Assembly (NCBI RefSeq): GCF_014898815.1
Contig: NW_026515468.1
Location: 124,001 to 188,000 of the forward strand
Direction: 5' to 3'
Source: Panonychus citri
Taxonomy: Eukaryota > Arthropoda > Arachnida > Trombidiformes > Tetranychidae
DNA: 64,000 nucleotides
Part shown: piece after piece, positions 34,001 to 44,447 of the stretch
Numbering within the stretch: the first letter of the stretch is position 1
How the letters are laid out: each line of letters opens with the position of its first letter
Notes under the pieces: model-generated
Database searches by the model: none
What the model saw: only the letters and a program-made list of their open reading frames with translations
What the model was told of the DNA's origin: nothing
Program-made: the position numbers and the translations under genes

Positions 34001-35848
34001 TTACCTCGCGTTCTGGAATCAAGACAAAATACCAAGAGTATATTTTAGAAAGAATGAGAAACAATGGTTACTCTCGAGTGAATATTACCATCTCTAATGA
34101 GGATTGTTCAACTTCAGAATCAGCTGAGAGGTTAATTAATCAAGCACAAGAATTGGGTCAAATTGGTGGAGTATTTCATTTATCTATGGTTTTAAAAGAC
34201 GGACTTTTCGAGAATCAAACAGCTGAAACATTTGATGAAGCTGTCAAACCAAAAGCGATCGCTTGTCGTTATTTGGATCAACTAACTAGATCTCTACCCT
34301 ACAAGATTGATTATTTCGTATGCTTTTCTTCAATAGCAGTTGAGGTTGGAAGTATTGCCCAGACAAATTATTGTTTCGGTAATACAGCGATGGAAAATAT
34401 TTGTAGGAAAAGAAGATTAGATGGGCTACATGGTGCGGCTATTCGATGGGGAGTAATTGGTGATGTTGGGATATTTACAGAGATGAATTTGCCATCTAAC
34501 GAGACGTTGAGATCCTATGATCCAATTCGTTTAAATTTAGTACGCGATTCACTTGACAAAACTTTAATGTCATCCGATGATAGTTCAATTTTCACCATAG
34601 TTTCATTTTCTGATAAAAAAAGTGCATCATCAATAGGGAATAATTACTCATTGAAACAGAAAATCTTTCATATCCTTAGTGTTAAAGATGCAACTAAAGT
34701 TGATCCACAATCAACTTTATCTGAACTTGGTCTTGATTCATTGATGGCAGTTGAAATCAAACAAGCTCTTGATACTGATTACGATTATCCAATGACAACC
34801 AATGAAATTCGAGAATTGAAAGTTGGTGAATTAGATGAACTTGAAAAGAAATTGAAAAAATCAGAGAAGAAAAAAACCAGCTCTCCTCATTCATCACCAA
34901 TATACAGAAACATATTTCATATTCATACGCAATTATTTATCCCATTGAACCAAAGTGAATTTGGATTACCATACTTTTACTTTCCTGGTCAATCAGGTCA
35001 ATTTGCTGTCGTTATTCCAGTATTTGAATCATTCTCAAAACCAGTGATCGGCATCAGTTGGACCAAAGACTGTCAGAATCTCGAATCAATGGATCAAGTT
35101 ATTAACTTTTATGTGGACTCACTTATAACCAAATATCCAAATGAGAAGACATTTAATCTTATTGGTTTCTGCTTTGGTGGAGTGATAGCCTTCAAAGTGG
35201 CCATTAGCTTACAAAAGAAATTGGGTCAAGATTCTGTTAAAACTCTAATCATTATGGATTCATCGCCCGAGATAGTAAATAGCAACACGCGAAATGTCTA
35301 TGAAGAATATGCAGGGAAAGATGAAAGCACAATAATTGTGTGCTTTATGTTTGATTATTTCTCACAGTATATGAAAAGTTATGAAAAGAACGAAGTGAGA
35401 ACAAAACTGTTAGAGTTCGAAACGAAACAAGAAAAATTAGAATATGCAACTTCGATTATAAACAGGATCGGATCATGTGAATATGATGTTAACCAGATAA
35501 GTGATGCTATTGATCTTTTTGTAGATAAGCCGAGAAAAGCTGCCGCTGTAAAAGTAGACGAAAATTTCAATGGTGAAATTGTTTTAATTCGAGGAACAGA
35601 TTTGCATGAGTTTAATGCAGATTTCAACCATTTGGAAGATTATGGATTATCTAAAGTAAGTTTATCACAATTGAATAATGAATAATCATAATAATGAAAC
35701 TCGATTCGAAAACTTTTCTAAACAGTATACAAATGGAGCTGTCACGGTTTTCAAATTGCCTGGACAACACGATAACATGATTATAGAGAATTCGAAAGAA
35801 ATCACTGAGATTCTTGAAGCGTTGGCAATGAGAGCATCGACTGGATAA
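28042..35848 (+). CDS. FASN: FASN-like synthase copy 3, one frameshift at exon 3 start
   Basis: Exons: 28042-28183, 28259-28411, 28446-33532, 33590-35655, 35726-35848; about 2523 residues if the frame were continuous. KS-MAT-DH-(pseudo-MT)-ER-KR-ACP-TE. KS Cys and both His, DH HxxxGxxxxP and Asp, ER and KR nucleotide-binding loops, KR Tyr/Ser/Lys and ACP Ser are kept. In the MAT, FHS has become FNS (30239-30241) and the Arg is Ile. The TE nucleophile is Cys (GFCFGG, 35170-35172) with Asp and His (GQHDN) present. Relative to copies 2 and 4, exon 3 is one base short near 28457, with TGA at 28459-28461 in the needed frame. The KS N-terminus is therefore cut off from the rest unless a different splice or the ATG at 28462 is used. 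The next ~5 kb is open, suggesting a recent lesion or an assembly error. Confidence 0.85.
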
Positions 35849-36680
35849 ACGAACTGTACTGAATAAAACTGAAAAATAAATTTCAGAATTTCTCGTCATG
35901 AAAAAAGTTTTGATTCTCAATTGGGAGAGTAAAATTGTTAATTAAAAAACCCATTAAGAACAAGAAAGATACGTTTATGGAGAATAGTTTAATTCTCACT
36001 AGGCTCTATTCATGTAACTCTTCGTGATTTATTCAGTTGCATTTCTAAATTAAACTTTCCAAGTTACAACTGAATTTGACTGAATAAGAACTAAAAATCA
36101 ACACTAAAGGAGGGTCTCCCATTTTCTTCACTTTTTTATCCTTTTTAGTTAAGGACCCAACTTTTTTTGGTAATAGAATTCGATAGTGGTGTAACCCCAT
36201 TGTTCTGCCTTCTCATTGGACAGGTTAATGCTTGGTGGTTGCGGTTTGACTCCCGGCAAGGGCAGTATACTGGTACTTTGATCCTGTACTAGGAGGTTGA
36301 CTTAATATGACTTTCACGAGGGTGTCACTAGAGGACACTCAGTCATATGACAGTCGTAAAGACTTCAAGTCTCTACAGGAAGGTAAGAAAGTTTGTTCCT
36401 ATTAAGACCCGCCCCTCAGATGCGTAATAAGTGAATTTGATTGTTGACATTTTCGCTCATAAATAATTAGTTTGATTTCTATTTTTAAAATTAAGCGCTT
36501 GTACCAAACGCATTTCAAGCCTCGCCCCGAGGAACAAACTTTCTTATCACCCTGTAACTTGAATAATCAAATCTATATAAACAAAAATATATGTCTTGTG
36601 AGTGAAATTATTAGGCTAATTTTCATGACTAATTTTATTGATGCATAAGATTAATACCTTATACAATGTAATTAGATTTA
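35849..36680. other. intergenic after FASN-like copy 3
   Basis: AATAAA signals at 35862 and 35876 probably end the copy 3 transcript. 36382-36398 and 36530-36546 form a 17-bp inverted repeat. 36225-36270 has a weak tRNA-promoter-like box B (GGTTTGACTCC), which might mark a SINE but is not convincing. No gene was seen. Confidence 0.45.
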
Positions 36681-37220
36681 TCAAGTCTTCGAATCCCGAG
36701 AGTTTCCAGGGCAGACTACCAAGCGTAGATCTTGGGAGCCGTCCTGGATCATACCCAAGACCCAATGACCCTTGATGGTCCGACCACGGTGGTACTTACG
36801 CCGACCAAACTTGGCCTCGTCCACCTGAACAACGCAGCCAGGCCCACCGATTTTCCCCCGATTATCTTGGTCCTTTAAAAAGGCCACTGTGATGGACTCC
36901 CAAACGGCACGATACCATCCGGCGGCGGCTCGGGAGCTAACACCAGTCTCCCCATGAGTCACCTCATATGAAGCATCGCAGCTCCATTCGAACATGAGTA
37001 GAAGTGCCTTGTAAAGTGGGATCTTCATAGAAGAGAAGATCGTCCCCGAAGTAACACTTCGCTCAGAGGGATCAGAGCTGCGATGCTCCTTGTGTTGAGG
37101 GCAACGGAAGGTCCCAAAGGCACCGCGTTGAGGTTGCCAAGTCATACAGCGATAGTGTTGGTGGCATTGAACCTCATTAAGGAGTAGCCCAACCGATTGC
37201 GCCCAAGCAACCGCGCCTCC
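36681..37220 (-). pseudogene. truncated Merlin-type (ISXO2-like) transposase
   Basis: The - strand frame contains AVAWAQSVGLL, a CHQH...C/C...CPQHKEH zinc-ribbon-like part and VQVDEAKFGRRKYHRGR...GHWVLGM. These are hallmarks of the ISXO2-like DDE domain used by Merlin elements. Only the first catalytic Asp region is present; the frame stops after PGNSRDSKT, before the expected second and third acidic residues, and a stop precedes AVAWAQ upstream. It cannot encode an active enzyme. Its upstream side is a GA/CT-rich tract (37240-37345). Terminal repeats were not identified. Confidence 0.8.
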
Positions 37221-37239
37221 TTAGTTCTGTTCCACGCAG

Positions 37240-37345
37240 ACATAATAGGAAGAGAGAGAAAAAAGAGAAAACAAAAAGAGAGGTGAATGATTGGTGTGAG
37301 TGAAGTGAGTGAATGAGTGAAGTGAAGTGAAGTGAAGTGAAGAGA
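37240..37345. repeat. purine-rich simple repeat incl. (GTGAA)n
   Basis: Bases ~37300-37345 are repeats of GTGAA/GTGAG. 37245-37285 is GA-rich. The overlapping low-complexity frames on the - strand are not genes. Confidence 0.8.
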
Positions 37346-37784
37346 AAAGAGAAATGAATACAAATGAGTAAGAATAGGTTTGCAACCATTTAAGTACTAG
37401 AAAAACGCACACTCGAGGTGCTCCCTAAGAAGTGTGAAAGCGCTGCCATCTATTGATATTAAGTTGAACTAAAGTATTTCTAGCATCATCTATCGGTTAA
37501 AAGTCACCAAAAATAAAACTGCACTGATCTTGACTAAAATGACTGACAATTATTTCGAAGTTGAAAATATTCTGGTCAAATTGCAAGTTGATCTGAGCAG
37601 TCTGTCATTACATATATACAAATAACAGTTTTGACTTTTTTTGACCTAGTCTAAGTACTGTTGCTAATATCGAATTCGGCTAAAAGTAGGTATATAAGAT
37701 GTTCATAGCCAACTGTATATGCGAAAATTTTTTTTATCATCTAAGCCCATCCCACTTTCATTTAATTCTAATTTTCGCGAAGTT
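37346..37784. other. intergenic
   Basis: AT-rich; nothing recognised. Confidence 0.4.
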
Positions 37785-37955
37785 GCCACTTCCCATAGAC
37801 TCCTTAAGGATTTTGAGTTTTTAAATGGCTATAACTCCGCCCACAGTAGTTTCCGTAAATAATTTTTTCCACATGCACAGACCATTATGCAAGCTATACA
37901 CAGAAAAAATTACAAGACGATTTGAAAGGGGGGTATAGTAAAGTCTTACCAATTC
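37785..37955 (+). repeat. dispersed repeat R1, copy b
   Basis: Reverse-complement relative of 4110-4290 (see copy a). Its right edge is at a 'gtatagtaaagtc' sequence, matching 'tgtagtaaagaatag' in copy a read in the same direction. Confidence 0.75.
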
Positions 37956-38478
37956 GAAGAAAAGAAAAAGTAATAAGAAACTTTGTCTGTTGTAAATAAG
38001 AAGACGGAAACAGAAATAACTCCATAGTTGTTGTTAACTTTGACCGATCGGTCGAGCAATGTATCGAATGTTTCGATGGTACTGATCCGAATAAGAAAAT
38101 TTCGTTAATTTAGTTAAAATTAGTTAATTGTTCCTCAAGACAAACAAAGATCACGGTGATAATGAGAAGAAAAGTCAAAGTGACACGAATTTTAAACAGA
38201 GAATGCAGAAATAGAGAAAATTTTAATATCAAAACTAGGATTGAATAATCAGTCATGGGCTTGTGTTCGGTATTGAGGAGTTTGGTCCTGAGTTCAGCCT
38301 TGAACTGATTTGTGTTGGTTTTCTCATCAGAGAAAAAAGTAAATTTTTGATTGGTTTTAGATTTAAGTTGTCAAGAAATTAAAGTATTGTGTTTATTTGA
38401 TTTCAATTGTTTCTCGATTTTCATCATAAACATCGTCTTTACAATATTACTGCTCAACCAATGACAAAAAATTTGGTA
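37956..38478. other. intergenic
   Basis: AT-rich; nothing recognised. Confidence 0.4.
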
Positions 38479-38830
38479 CTAAGGCCCATATTCACCTGCC
38501 GTAATTAAAAGCTGTGATCAACTAATCCTTAGATCAGACCGATTCCGAGCTTAGATTCAAAAGTTTTTTCACCAAGCCCGATTATTTCATTCCCGATTCT
38601 TTGAATTTGGGTTCAAATCAAGCTGAATTCAAATCAATTAAATATTAATAACTAGAAAATTGTCCCTAAATAGGCGTGTTTTTTTCTTTTTGCCCTATTT
38701 TTTCATTTTTACCCCTAATTTTGTAATTAATTTTTTAACCAACTGATTATCAAACAAAACAACGGTCAAAACAGTAAAGTAAGTAGAAAGCGCGTAAAGG
38801 ACATCAGGCTTTTTTGCCTTAGAATTAAAG
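38479..38830 (+). repeat. dispersed repeat R2, left part
   Basis: It begins GGCCCATATTCACC. 38605-38790 is reverse-complementary to 43765-43935 (shared: attcaaatcaattaaatatt; aaattgtccctaa; caaacaaaacaacggtca). Related termini occur at 42003 (GGCCCGTATTCACC) and 60607-61029. Probably one end of a non-autonomous DNA element. Confidence 0.7.
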
Positions 38831-40193
38831 TATGGAAGTTTTTTCAGTTTTAATGATTTTTGAGTTTATGAGTTAAAACAAGTTAACACGTATTTTTCAT
38901 TTTTAGATCTGACTCGCAGATTCCGTAAAATTCGCCAAAACGGAAAAATGGTCTGAATTGTTTTGTGATCGAATAAATATACTTATATAGCTGATCTTGG
39001 TATCAAACGAAAGCTCTTGACCTGTTCGTCAAGAAATATATATATTTGCAATTTTTTTGAATATGAGGCTCGTTAGACACAGAAAACAATGTTTTTTCAT
39101 TCCGACTCGAATAGCATCTTTGGACTATCCTGAGTACCTTTTCTGCACATATTCTGATAGATCTTGATCTGTTCTATAAGAAAATGAAATAAAAAAAGGT
39201 GTTGACTGGCGTTTTTTGGAAAAAATCGACAAAACTAAGATTAGCGTTGTAAAGTGGTAAAGTGGCCTCGGCATACCCTGAGGACCACATTTTTAGTACA
39301 TTTCCATACAGAAACAATGTTAGCCAAAAATAGAATAATTTTGTGACTTGGATTGCGCCTTTTTGAGATAAATAGGTGATAGCTTGTTAGAATCAGGGTC
39401 CATTATCTAAGTATCTTTTTGGTTTAATTTGATTTTCCTTAATCAACTGAATTTAAACAAAAAGTAGAAATTTATTTCTTCTCATTAACACAATGAGGAT
39501 ACACAATTTAAATATAATTGACACTTTTATTAAAAAGTAAAAACTTCAATAAGTTACTAGTACAAAGAGTGTGACCAAAGTTTAATGATTATTGTCAAGG
39601 TTTCAGTTTAAATACAGGTAGAGAAAAGGTCTAAGGTTTGGTCAGTTTGACCGGATTGGTCGATTTGAATTAATTGTCCGTTGGTATAGTTAATGGATGA
39701 TTAACTTACTAAGGTAAGTAGATAGTAAGAGAGAGTGAAGAGTGAGAGAGAGAAAGTAAGAAGATAATGATTAAGACAGAGAGATTGGGGCAATAAAAAG
39801 AAAAGACGAAAAGTCATTGGTCAGTTGAAGCGACTGAAAGGAGCTTACTGACCGTTATGTGTTGACCAAATTTTAAGAGTACAATTGGGTTAATAAGACC
39901 AATAAATGGGAAAGAAAAGATAATCTCAAAGTTCAAAGGTAAACAAAAAATATGAGAAAATGATGTTGGCCAATTTACCAAAATTGACCAGTTGTTTGTG
40001 CTCATATCTCAGTACACATACAACTTACAACAATTCTTATTATATACTAAGACTCGCTTAATTAAGCTCTTTCTAACGATATATTATTTGTTGGTCAAAA
40101 CTAATTAATTAGTTAAAATGTGTGTTGATACCAATTGTTCACTTAATTGGTCAAAATAGACAAAAACCGAAGGTTTTTGGTTACAGTCAGACC
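38831..40193. other. intergenic up to pogo element
   Basis: No gene was recognised. 39720-39775 is a GA-rich simple stretch. A TA immediately before 40194 is the target site of the pogo insertion. Confidence 0.4.
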
Positions 40194-41650
40194 TGTCATA
40201 TTTGAACAAAACGGGTGGGTAAACCAATAGATGTCACTAGTCTTAGAATGAAAGAAAAAATTTCCGCAGAATTTGAAATAAATGAAGTTTAATAATTATG
40301 ATCGACCAGAGATTGACAATTGCTTGAATTATAACTTGAATTGCTTAGACCAACATGTTTCCAACAATTACCTATTATTTCAGGTTTTACATCCTGCCAA
40401 GCAAGATGAACAATTTTTATAACTTTTAGGATATCAAATTTTTTTACAAATTCTGTAACATCGATTTGTTTCAATCGATGAGATTCATATAGTATTTGTG
40501 AGTAACGAGATAAATAGTGGTCTTTAAATGATTTAATTATTCCGGCGTCTAAAGGTTGAGTCTTCGAAGTTGAATTTGGTTCGAGGAAAAGAAATCTAAT
40601 ATTTTTTGGCTCGTACGAAATATAGTGACCACGAAAGTTATCTAATAATAATAATATTTTCCTGTTATTTAGTTGTAATTTCTCATCCCATTTTTTGATA
40701 AGATCACAAAAGTCATCCAAGCCGTTGAGTTATAATAATAATTAACTGGTAATTTACTATAATCAAAATTAATGTTCTGAAAGGCTCGAGGTTTTGCACA
40801 TTTGTAGATGACAGTTAACTTTTCTTTGTCTCCGACCATATTACAAGCACATACTATTGAAACTCTGGTCTTATCCTGTTTAACACCTCGAAGTTGACCA
40901 ATTTCCGGATCATCTGTTTCCAAAATGAAGGTTTGCTCAGGTAATTTTTTAATGAATAGACCAGTTTCATCGATATTGTAGATATCAACAGGTGAGTATT
41001 CATTAATAATAGGTAATGTTGATAATTTCCATTCGTGAACTTTAACCTCATCAACAGAAGCAGCATCGCCATGTAATTTTATATTTTTGATACATAATCT
41101 CTTCTTTAGTGTTTCCAAATAACCATTAGAAGCGAGAAAATCAGTCGATCCATTTTCATGATATTTCTCCTTAGCAACTGTTTTTAACATAAATGTGTTA
41201 ACAGGTAGATTATGTAGATTTGAATCTTTGATAAATTGTTTGATTTGAACATCACAGTTTTTGGTTAATTTTGCTGGTGATTTCTTAATCTTTTGATTGT
41301 ATCCAAAATTCAGCAATGAAAAAAATTTTCTTTCTGTTTGTATATGTAATGAACGGCACTCCTGTTGATACCAAATTGTTCACCAACTTCACGATATGTG
41401 TAGCCTTCATCTATGGCCTTTATTATTTTTATTTTATTCTCCAGTGTAATCCGCACCTGAAAGGTAAAAAAAAAAATCAAATTAATTACGATTATAACAA
41501 TTAATCAACATAAAGAAAAATTTACCTTTTTTTCATCCTTCTGATCCATGGGCGCAGCCATATTTGTTCACATCTCTTTTACTCTAACATCCAGTAGATG
41601 GCAGGATTTTGTTCAAATATGAAAGTGTTCAAATATGACAGGTCTGACTG
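40194..41650 (-). mobile_element. pogo/Tigger-type Tc1-mariner transposon, complete ends, TA target site
   Basis: This 1457-bp element is bounded by perfect ~25-bp terminal inverted repeats beginning CAGTCAGACCTGTCATATTT. TA dinucleotides lie on both sides (40192-40193 and 41651-41652), the Tc1/mariner target duplication. The right end carries an extra partial copy of the tcatatttgaacaa segment. It encodes one transposase on the - strand, now frameshifted. Confidence 0.9.
40289..41561 (-). pseudogene. pogo/Tigger (CENP-B/Jerky-like) transposase, two frameshifts
   Basis: Exon 1 (41561-41526, MAAPMDQKDEKK) splices through a ~66-nt intron to 41459. Exon 2 starts with a psq-type helix-turn-helix (ITLENKIKIIKAIDEGYTYREV...), followed by a CENP-B-type DNA-binding segment and a DDE domain: YNIDETGLF first Asp, LLLLDNFRGH second Asp, PLDAGIIKSFK third. 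One frameshift lies in a T7 run near 41309 and another near 40728, before the DDFCDLIKKWD segment. The coding order and ends suggest a fairly recent insertion that has since been disabled. Confidence 0.85.
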
Positions 41651-41652
41651 TA

Positions 41653-42002
41653 ATTGTTGTTGAACCAATTTACCGATCGACTTGATCAGTATATTAATCG
41701 ATCACATTTATCAAGAGCTTCAATTATATGTGTGTACTGTTGTCGGCAAATTGTTTGTTGTGAAAAAGTTAGCCACTTGAGACAATACCCAATGTTAAGT
41801 CTATGGGGAATCGGAAAAATGTTACAACTGATGTCGCATGGGAACTAGTTGGAGTAATTGTAGTAACATGAAGTAGTAAATGATTAAAATGAATGAATAT
41901 AATCAGTGAGTATAACCAACATATCTAATTTTACTCTATTGTATATTATTTAATTGACATTGTAAAGTCAGTTGATTATGAGGAGACCAATAGTCAACTC
42001 TT
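41653..42002. other. intergenic after pogo element
   Basis: AT-rich; nothing recognised. Confidence 0.4.
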
Positions 42003-42140
42003 AGGCCCGTATTCACCAACTGCAATTAAATTTGAGTCTAGGTTTAAATCAGCTGATCACAGCTTTGTATTTCACCAAGGACCGTGGTAAAAGGCAAAAA
42101 AACCAAAAAAGGCAAAAAGATCAAAAAAGGCAAAAAAAGG
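42003..42140 (+). repeat. dispersed repeat R2 end plus GGCAAAAA tract
   Basis: It begins GGCCCGTATTCACC and runs into a GGCAAAAA-rich tract (42087-42140). The tract and the adjoining GGACCGT sequence recur in reverse complement at 43235-43285, so 42003-43290 may be one composite element with inverted ends. Confidence 0.6.
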
Positions 42141-42270
42141 CCAAAATCAATCACGTCGACCGTGGAGTGAAGTAACGTGTCTAACTGCGTTATATTTAGA
42201 ATTTTTAGAAATATAATTACAATAAGGACATCGAAAACAGACACTATTGAAATAAATAACCATTATATCA

Positions 42271-42700
42271 TTGAGCTCAGCACAGAAAACTGAAGTTGGA
42301 TCATCTGGAGGCTCTGAATATGTTGATGCGATGATTGGGCCTTGGAGAGGGCAAGGATCATTTGGATCATATGAGACGGAGAATCTTTATCTTTGGTTGG
42401 ACATTTTTGGTAATAATAAATATGACTCATTGATTAGGATTCTAATTGTTGTTAATTAATTGTTGCGAGTTTAATTGTTGCAAGTTAAAATGCTGTAAAT
42501 TTGAATTTGAATTTATTTATTAGTTTGGATATCATTTAAACCACACCAAGGATTATGAAGAGTACCCAGTTTCACCCAGATCACTCTACTCAAGGCTGGC
42601 GCCTATGCCTGAATTGTACGAAGCAATCACGGGCAAATTTCTTTAGCCCCTCTTTCTTTTTCTCTTTCTTTTGGCCCTATGACCCCTGCCCATATGCCCA
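42271..42700 (+). other. possible captured exon pair, unknown protein
   Basis: An open frame containing SGGSEYVDAMIGPWRGQG and ENLYLWLDIFG ends at a GGTAATA that could be a donor. A second open stretch at ~42526-42650 reads KDYEEYPVSPRSLYSRLAP before a stop. The composition looks protein-like and unlike the flanking repeats, but I recognise no family. It may be a gene fragment carried inside the R2-like composite element, or chance. Confidence 0.3.
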
Positions 42701-42779
42701 TACCTTCGGTACCCACCCCCACATAAGGTTAGTATAGCCCTATGACCCATGGCCCTATTACTTTTAACGTAGCCCCGAA

Positions 42780-42895
42780 ATTCCCTTTCTTTTCTCTTTC
42801 TTTCTCTTTCTTCTCTTTCTTCTCTTACTCCTCTTACTATTCTTCTCTTTCTTTTTTATTCCTCTTTCTTTTCTTCTCTTTCTTTTTTTTGATGA
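42780..42895. repeat. CT-rich microsatellite (TTCTCTTTC)n
   Basis: About 115 bases of irregular TTCTCTTTC units. The frame across it is low-complexity, not a gene. Confidence 0.85.
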
Positions 42896-42949
42896 CCCTT
42901 AACCCCGTACCCTACCATAGTACCATGTATGGGGAAATGGTCCACCCTC

Positions 42950-43110
42950 CCTGCAGACAGTCAACATCAAACTATCGTAAATCCTTGGCCTCTAGGATTC
43001 TTTTGTAGCAATTTTCAAACCTTCAAGAACCATAGTTACTGTAGAAGTTCCTTTTCTCATAGCCTCGGTCACTAGTTGATTCAATGGCATGAGCTCGCCT
43101 CGACAGCATC
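42950..43110 (-). other. possible gene fragment, unknown protein
   Basis: The - strand reads RCCRGELMPLNQLVTEAMRK then GTSTVTMVLEGLKIATKES-stop, with an amphipathic, protein-like pattern. An upstream donor-like site is near 43168. No family was recognised. It sits within the same composite repeat as the candidate at 42271. Confidence 0.25.
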
Positions 43111-43234
43111 TAAAAACATTTATTTTGATATTTAATTAGTTGTTAATAGAGAGATTTTGTCTAATTACCTGAGTCCATCTTTGAATCACTTTTCACAGTA
43201 AATAAAATCAAGTTAAATGATGAGCTCCTCCTTC

Positions 43235-44010
43235 TTTTGCCTTTTAGCTCTTTTAGCCTTTTTTGCCTCTTACTACGGTCCTTTCACCAACTATGATCAA
43301 CTCTTGATCTCGGATCAGATTTAAGTTTAGGTCAATTTAATTTGAGGATTAAAAAATCTTGTTTCACCAACCGAAATCAATTGATCCTAGCTCAAATTGT
43401 TGTTTCACCAACCAAAATCATCTTCAATTGATCTCGAAAGTCTTGATCAAAATTTAATCTTGGCAATTACCACGATTGACTTTTGATTCGGACTTTTTTT
43501 CTCGTTTTTTTCCATTCTTACTCATTTTTTTGAATTTTTTCACATAAATTGATTAATATCGTTATGTCCTATTATTTTTCTACAATTTTCGCTAGCGTAA
43601 ATAAAAATCTCTCTTAAAAAAATATTAAACAAAGATATTAAGAAAACTTGATCAGTGTAATCATATAACTTGTTAATTGTTTTGAAATCAATCTTAATTT
43701 CAAGTATTTTGCATAAATAATTAATTAATCCATCCCCTTGAAATTAACCACTTTTGTCTAAAGAGAAATATGCTTTTATTGTTGTGACCGTTGTTTTGTT
43801 TGATGATCGGTTGGTTAAAAAATTAATTAAAAGTTGAGAGTAAAAATGAAAAAATATGGGGAAAGACTTTCTTAGGGACAATTTCCTAACTAAATTAATA
43901 TTTAATTGATTTGAATTCAACTTGATTTGAACCTCAAAATATCGTTTATCAGATCGTCGATTGTAGTTCAAACTAAAAATTACTTAGATTAGACTAACCA
44001 TGAAGATATT
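43235..44010 (-). repeat. dispersed repeat R2, reverse-oriented copy
   Basis: 43265-43490 is the reverse complement of 60770-60990 (shared motifs ttttgatcaagact, caattgaagatgat, ttggtgaaacaa). 43765-43935 is the reverse complement of 38605-38790. Several short TTCACCAAC repeats punctuate it. Non-coding. Confidence 0.7.
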
Positions 44011-44447
44011 TAAATAATTAAGTCTACTTTTTTTCAGTGATTCTCTAGACTCTTGGGATGGGAAACTTTATTATTAATACTTTCTAATAAGAATGATTAT
44101 ATCGATAATATCTGATGAAAATAAATACAAATTCTTCTTAATTCAATAGAAGAAAACATATTAGCTTGCATGAGATGGTTTGGGTTTCCAAAAGACAACA
44201 ACAAAATGGTTTGTTCAGACACCATTTACAATATACATGGCAGTCTCATTTTCTGGTATATTAATGTACTTAGTATTTAATTAGCTGGGTACCTTTCACT
44301 TTGCCAATTCAAATGCATATGTATTAGATTCTGATAAATTAAATCAATTGTTTTGAATATACATAAGTTGCACTTTTTGCCGTTATAAATGTTAATCATC
44401 TTGTCAAGTTTAGTTTTCAAAAAATTTATTGTGTGAGTTATATTGCC
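44011..44447 (+). promoter_or_regulatory. promoter region of FASN-like copy 4
   Basis: The conserved synthase block is at 44187-44235 (caacaacaaaatggtttgtt, then cagac). TATAAAT is at 44384-44390, 64 bases before the ATG. Homologous to the flanks of copies 2 and 3. Confidence 0.55.

Noticed and set aside
36225..36270. tRNA or SINE promoter-like boxes
   Set aside because: The box B is one mismatch from consensus, but the box A spacing is too short and no cloverleaf forms.
37142..37412. Three overlapping - strand frames rich in Phe/Ser/His
   Set aside because: They are translations of a purine/pyrimidine simple repeat and the edge of the Merlin remnant.
42742..43008. 88-aa frame of mostly Ser/Phe
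   Set aside because: Translation of a CT microsatellite.
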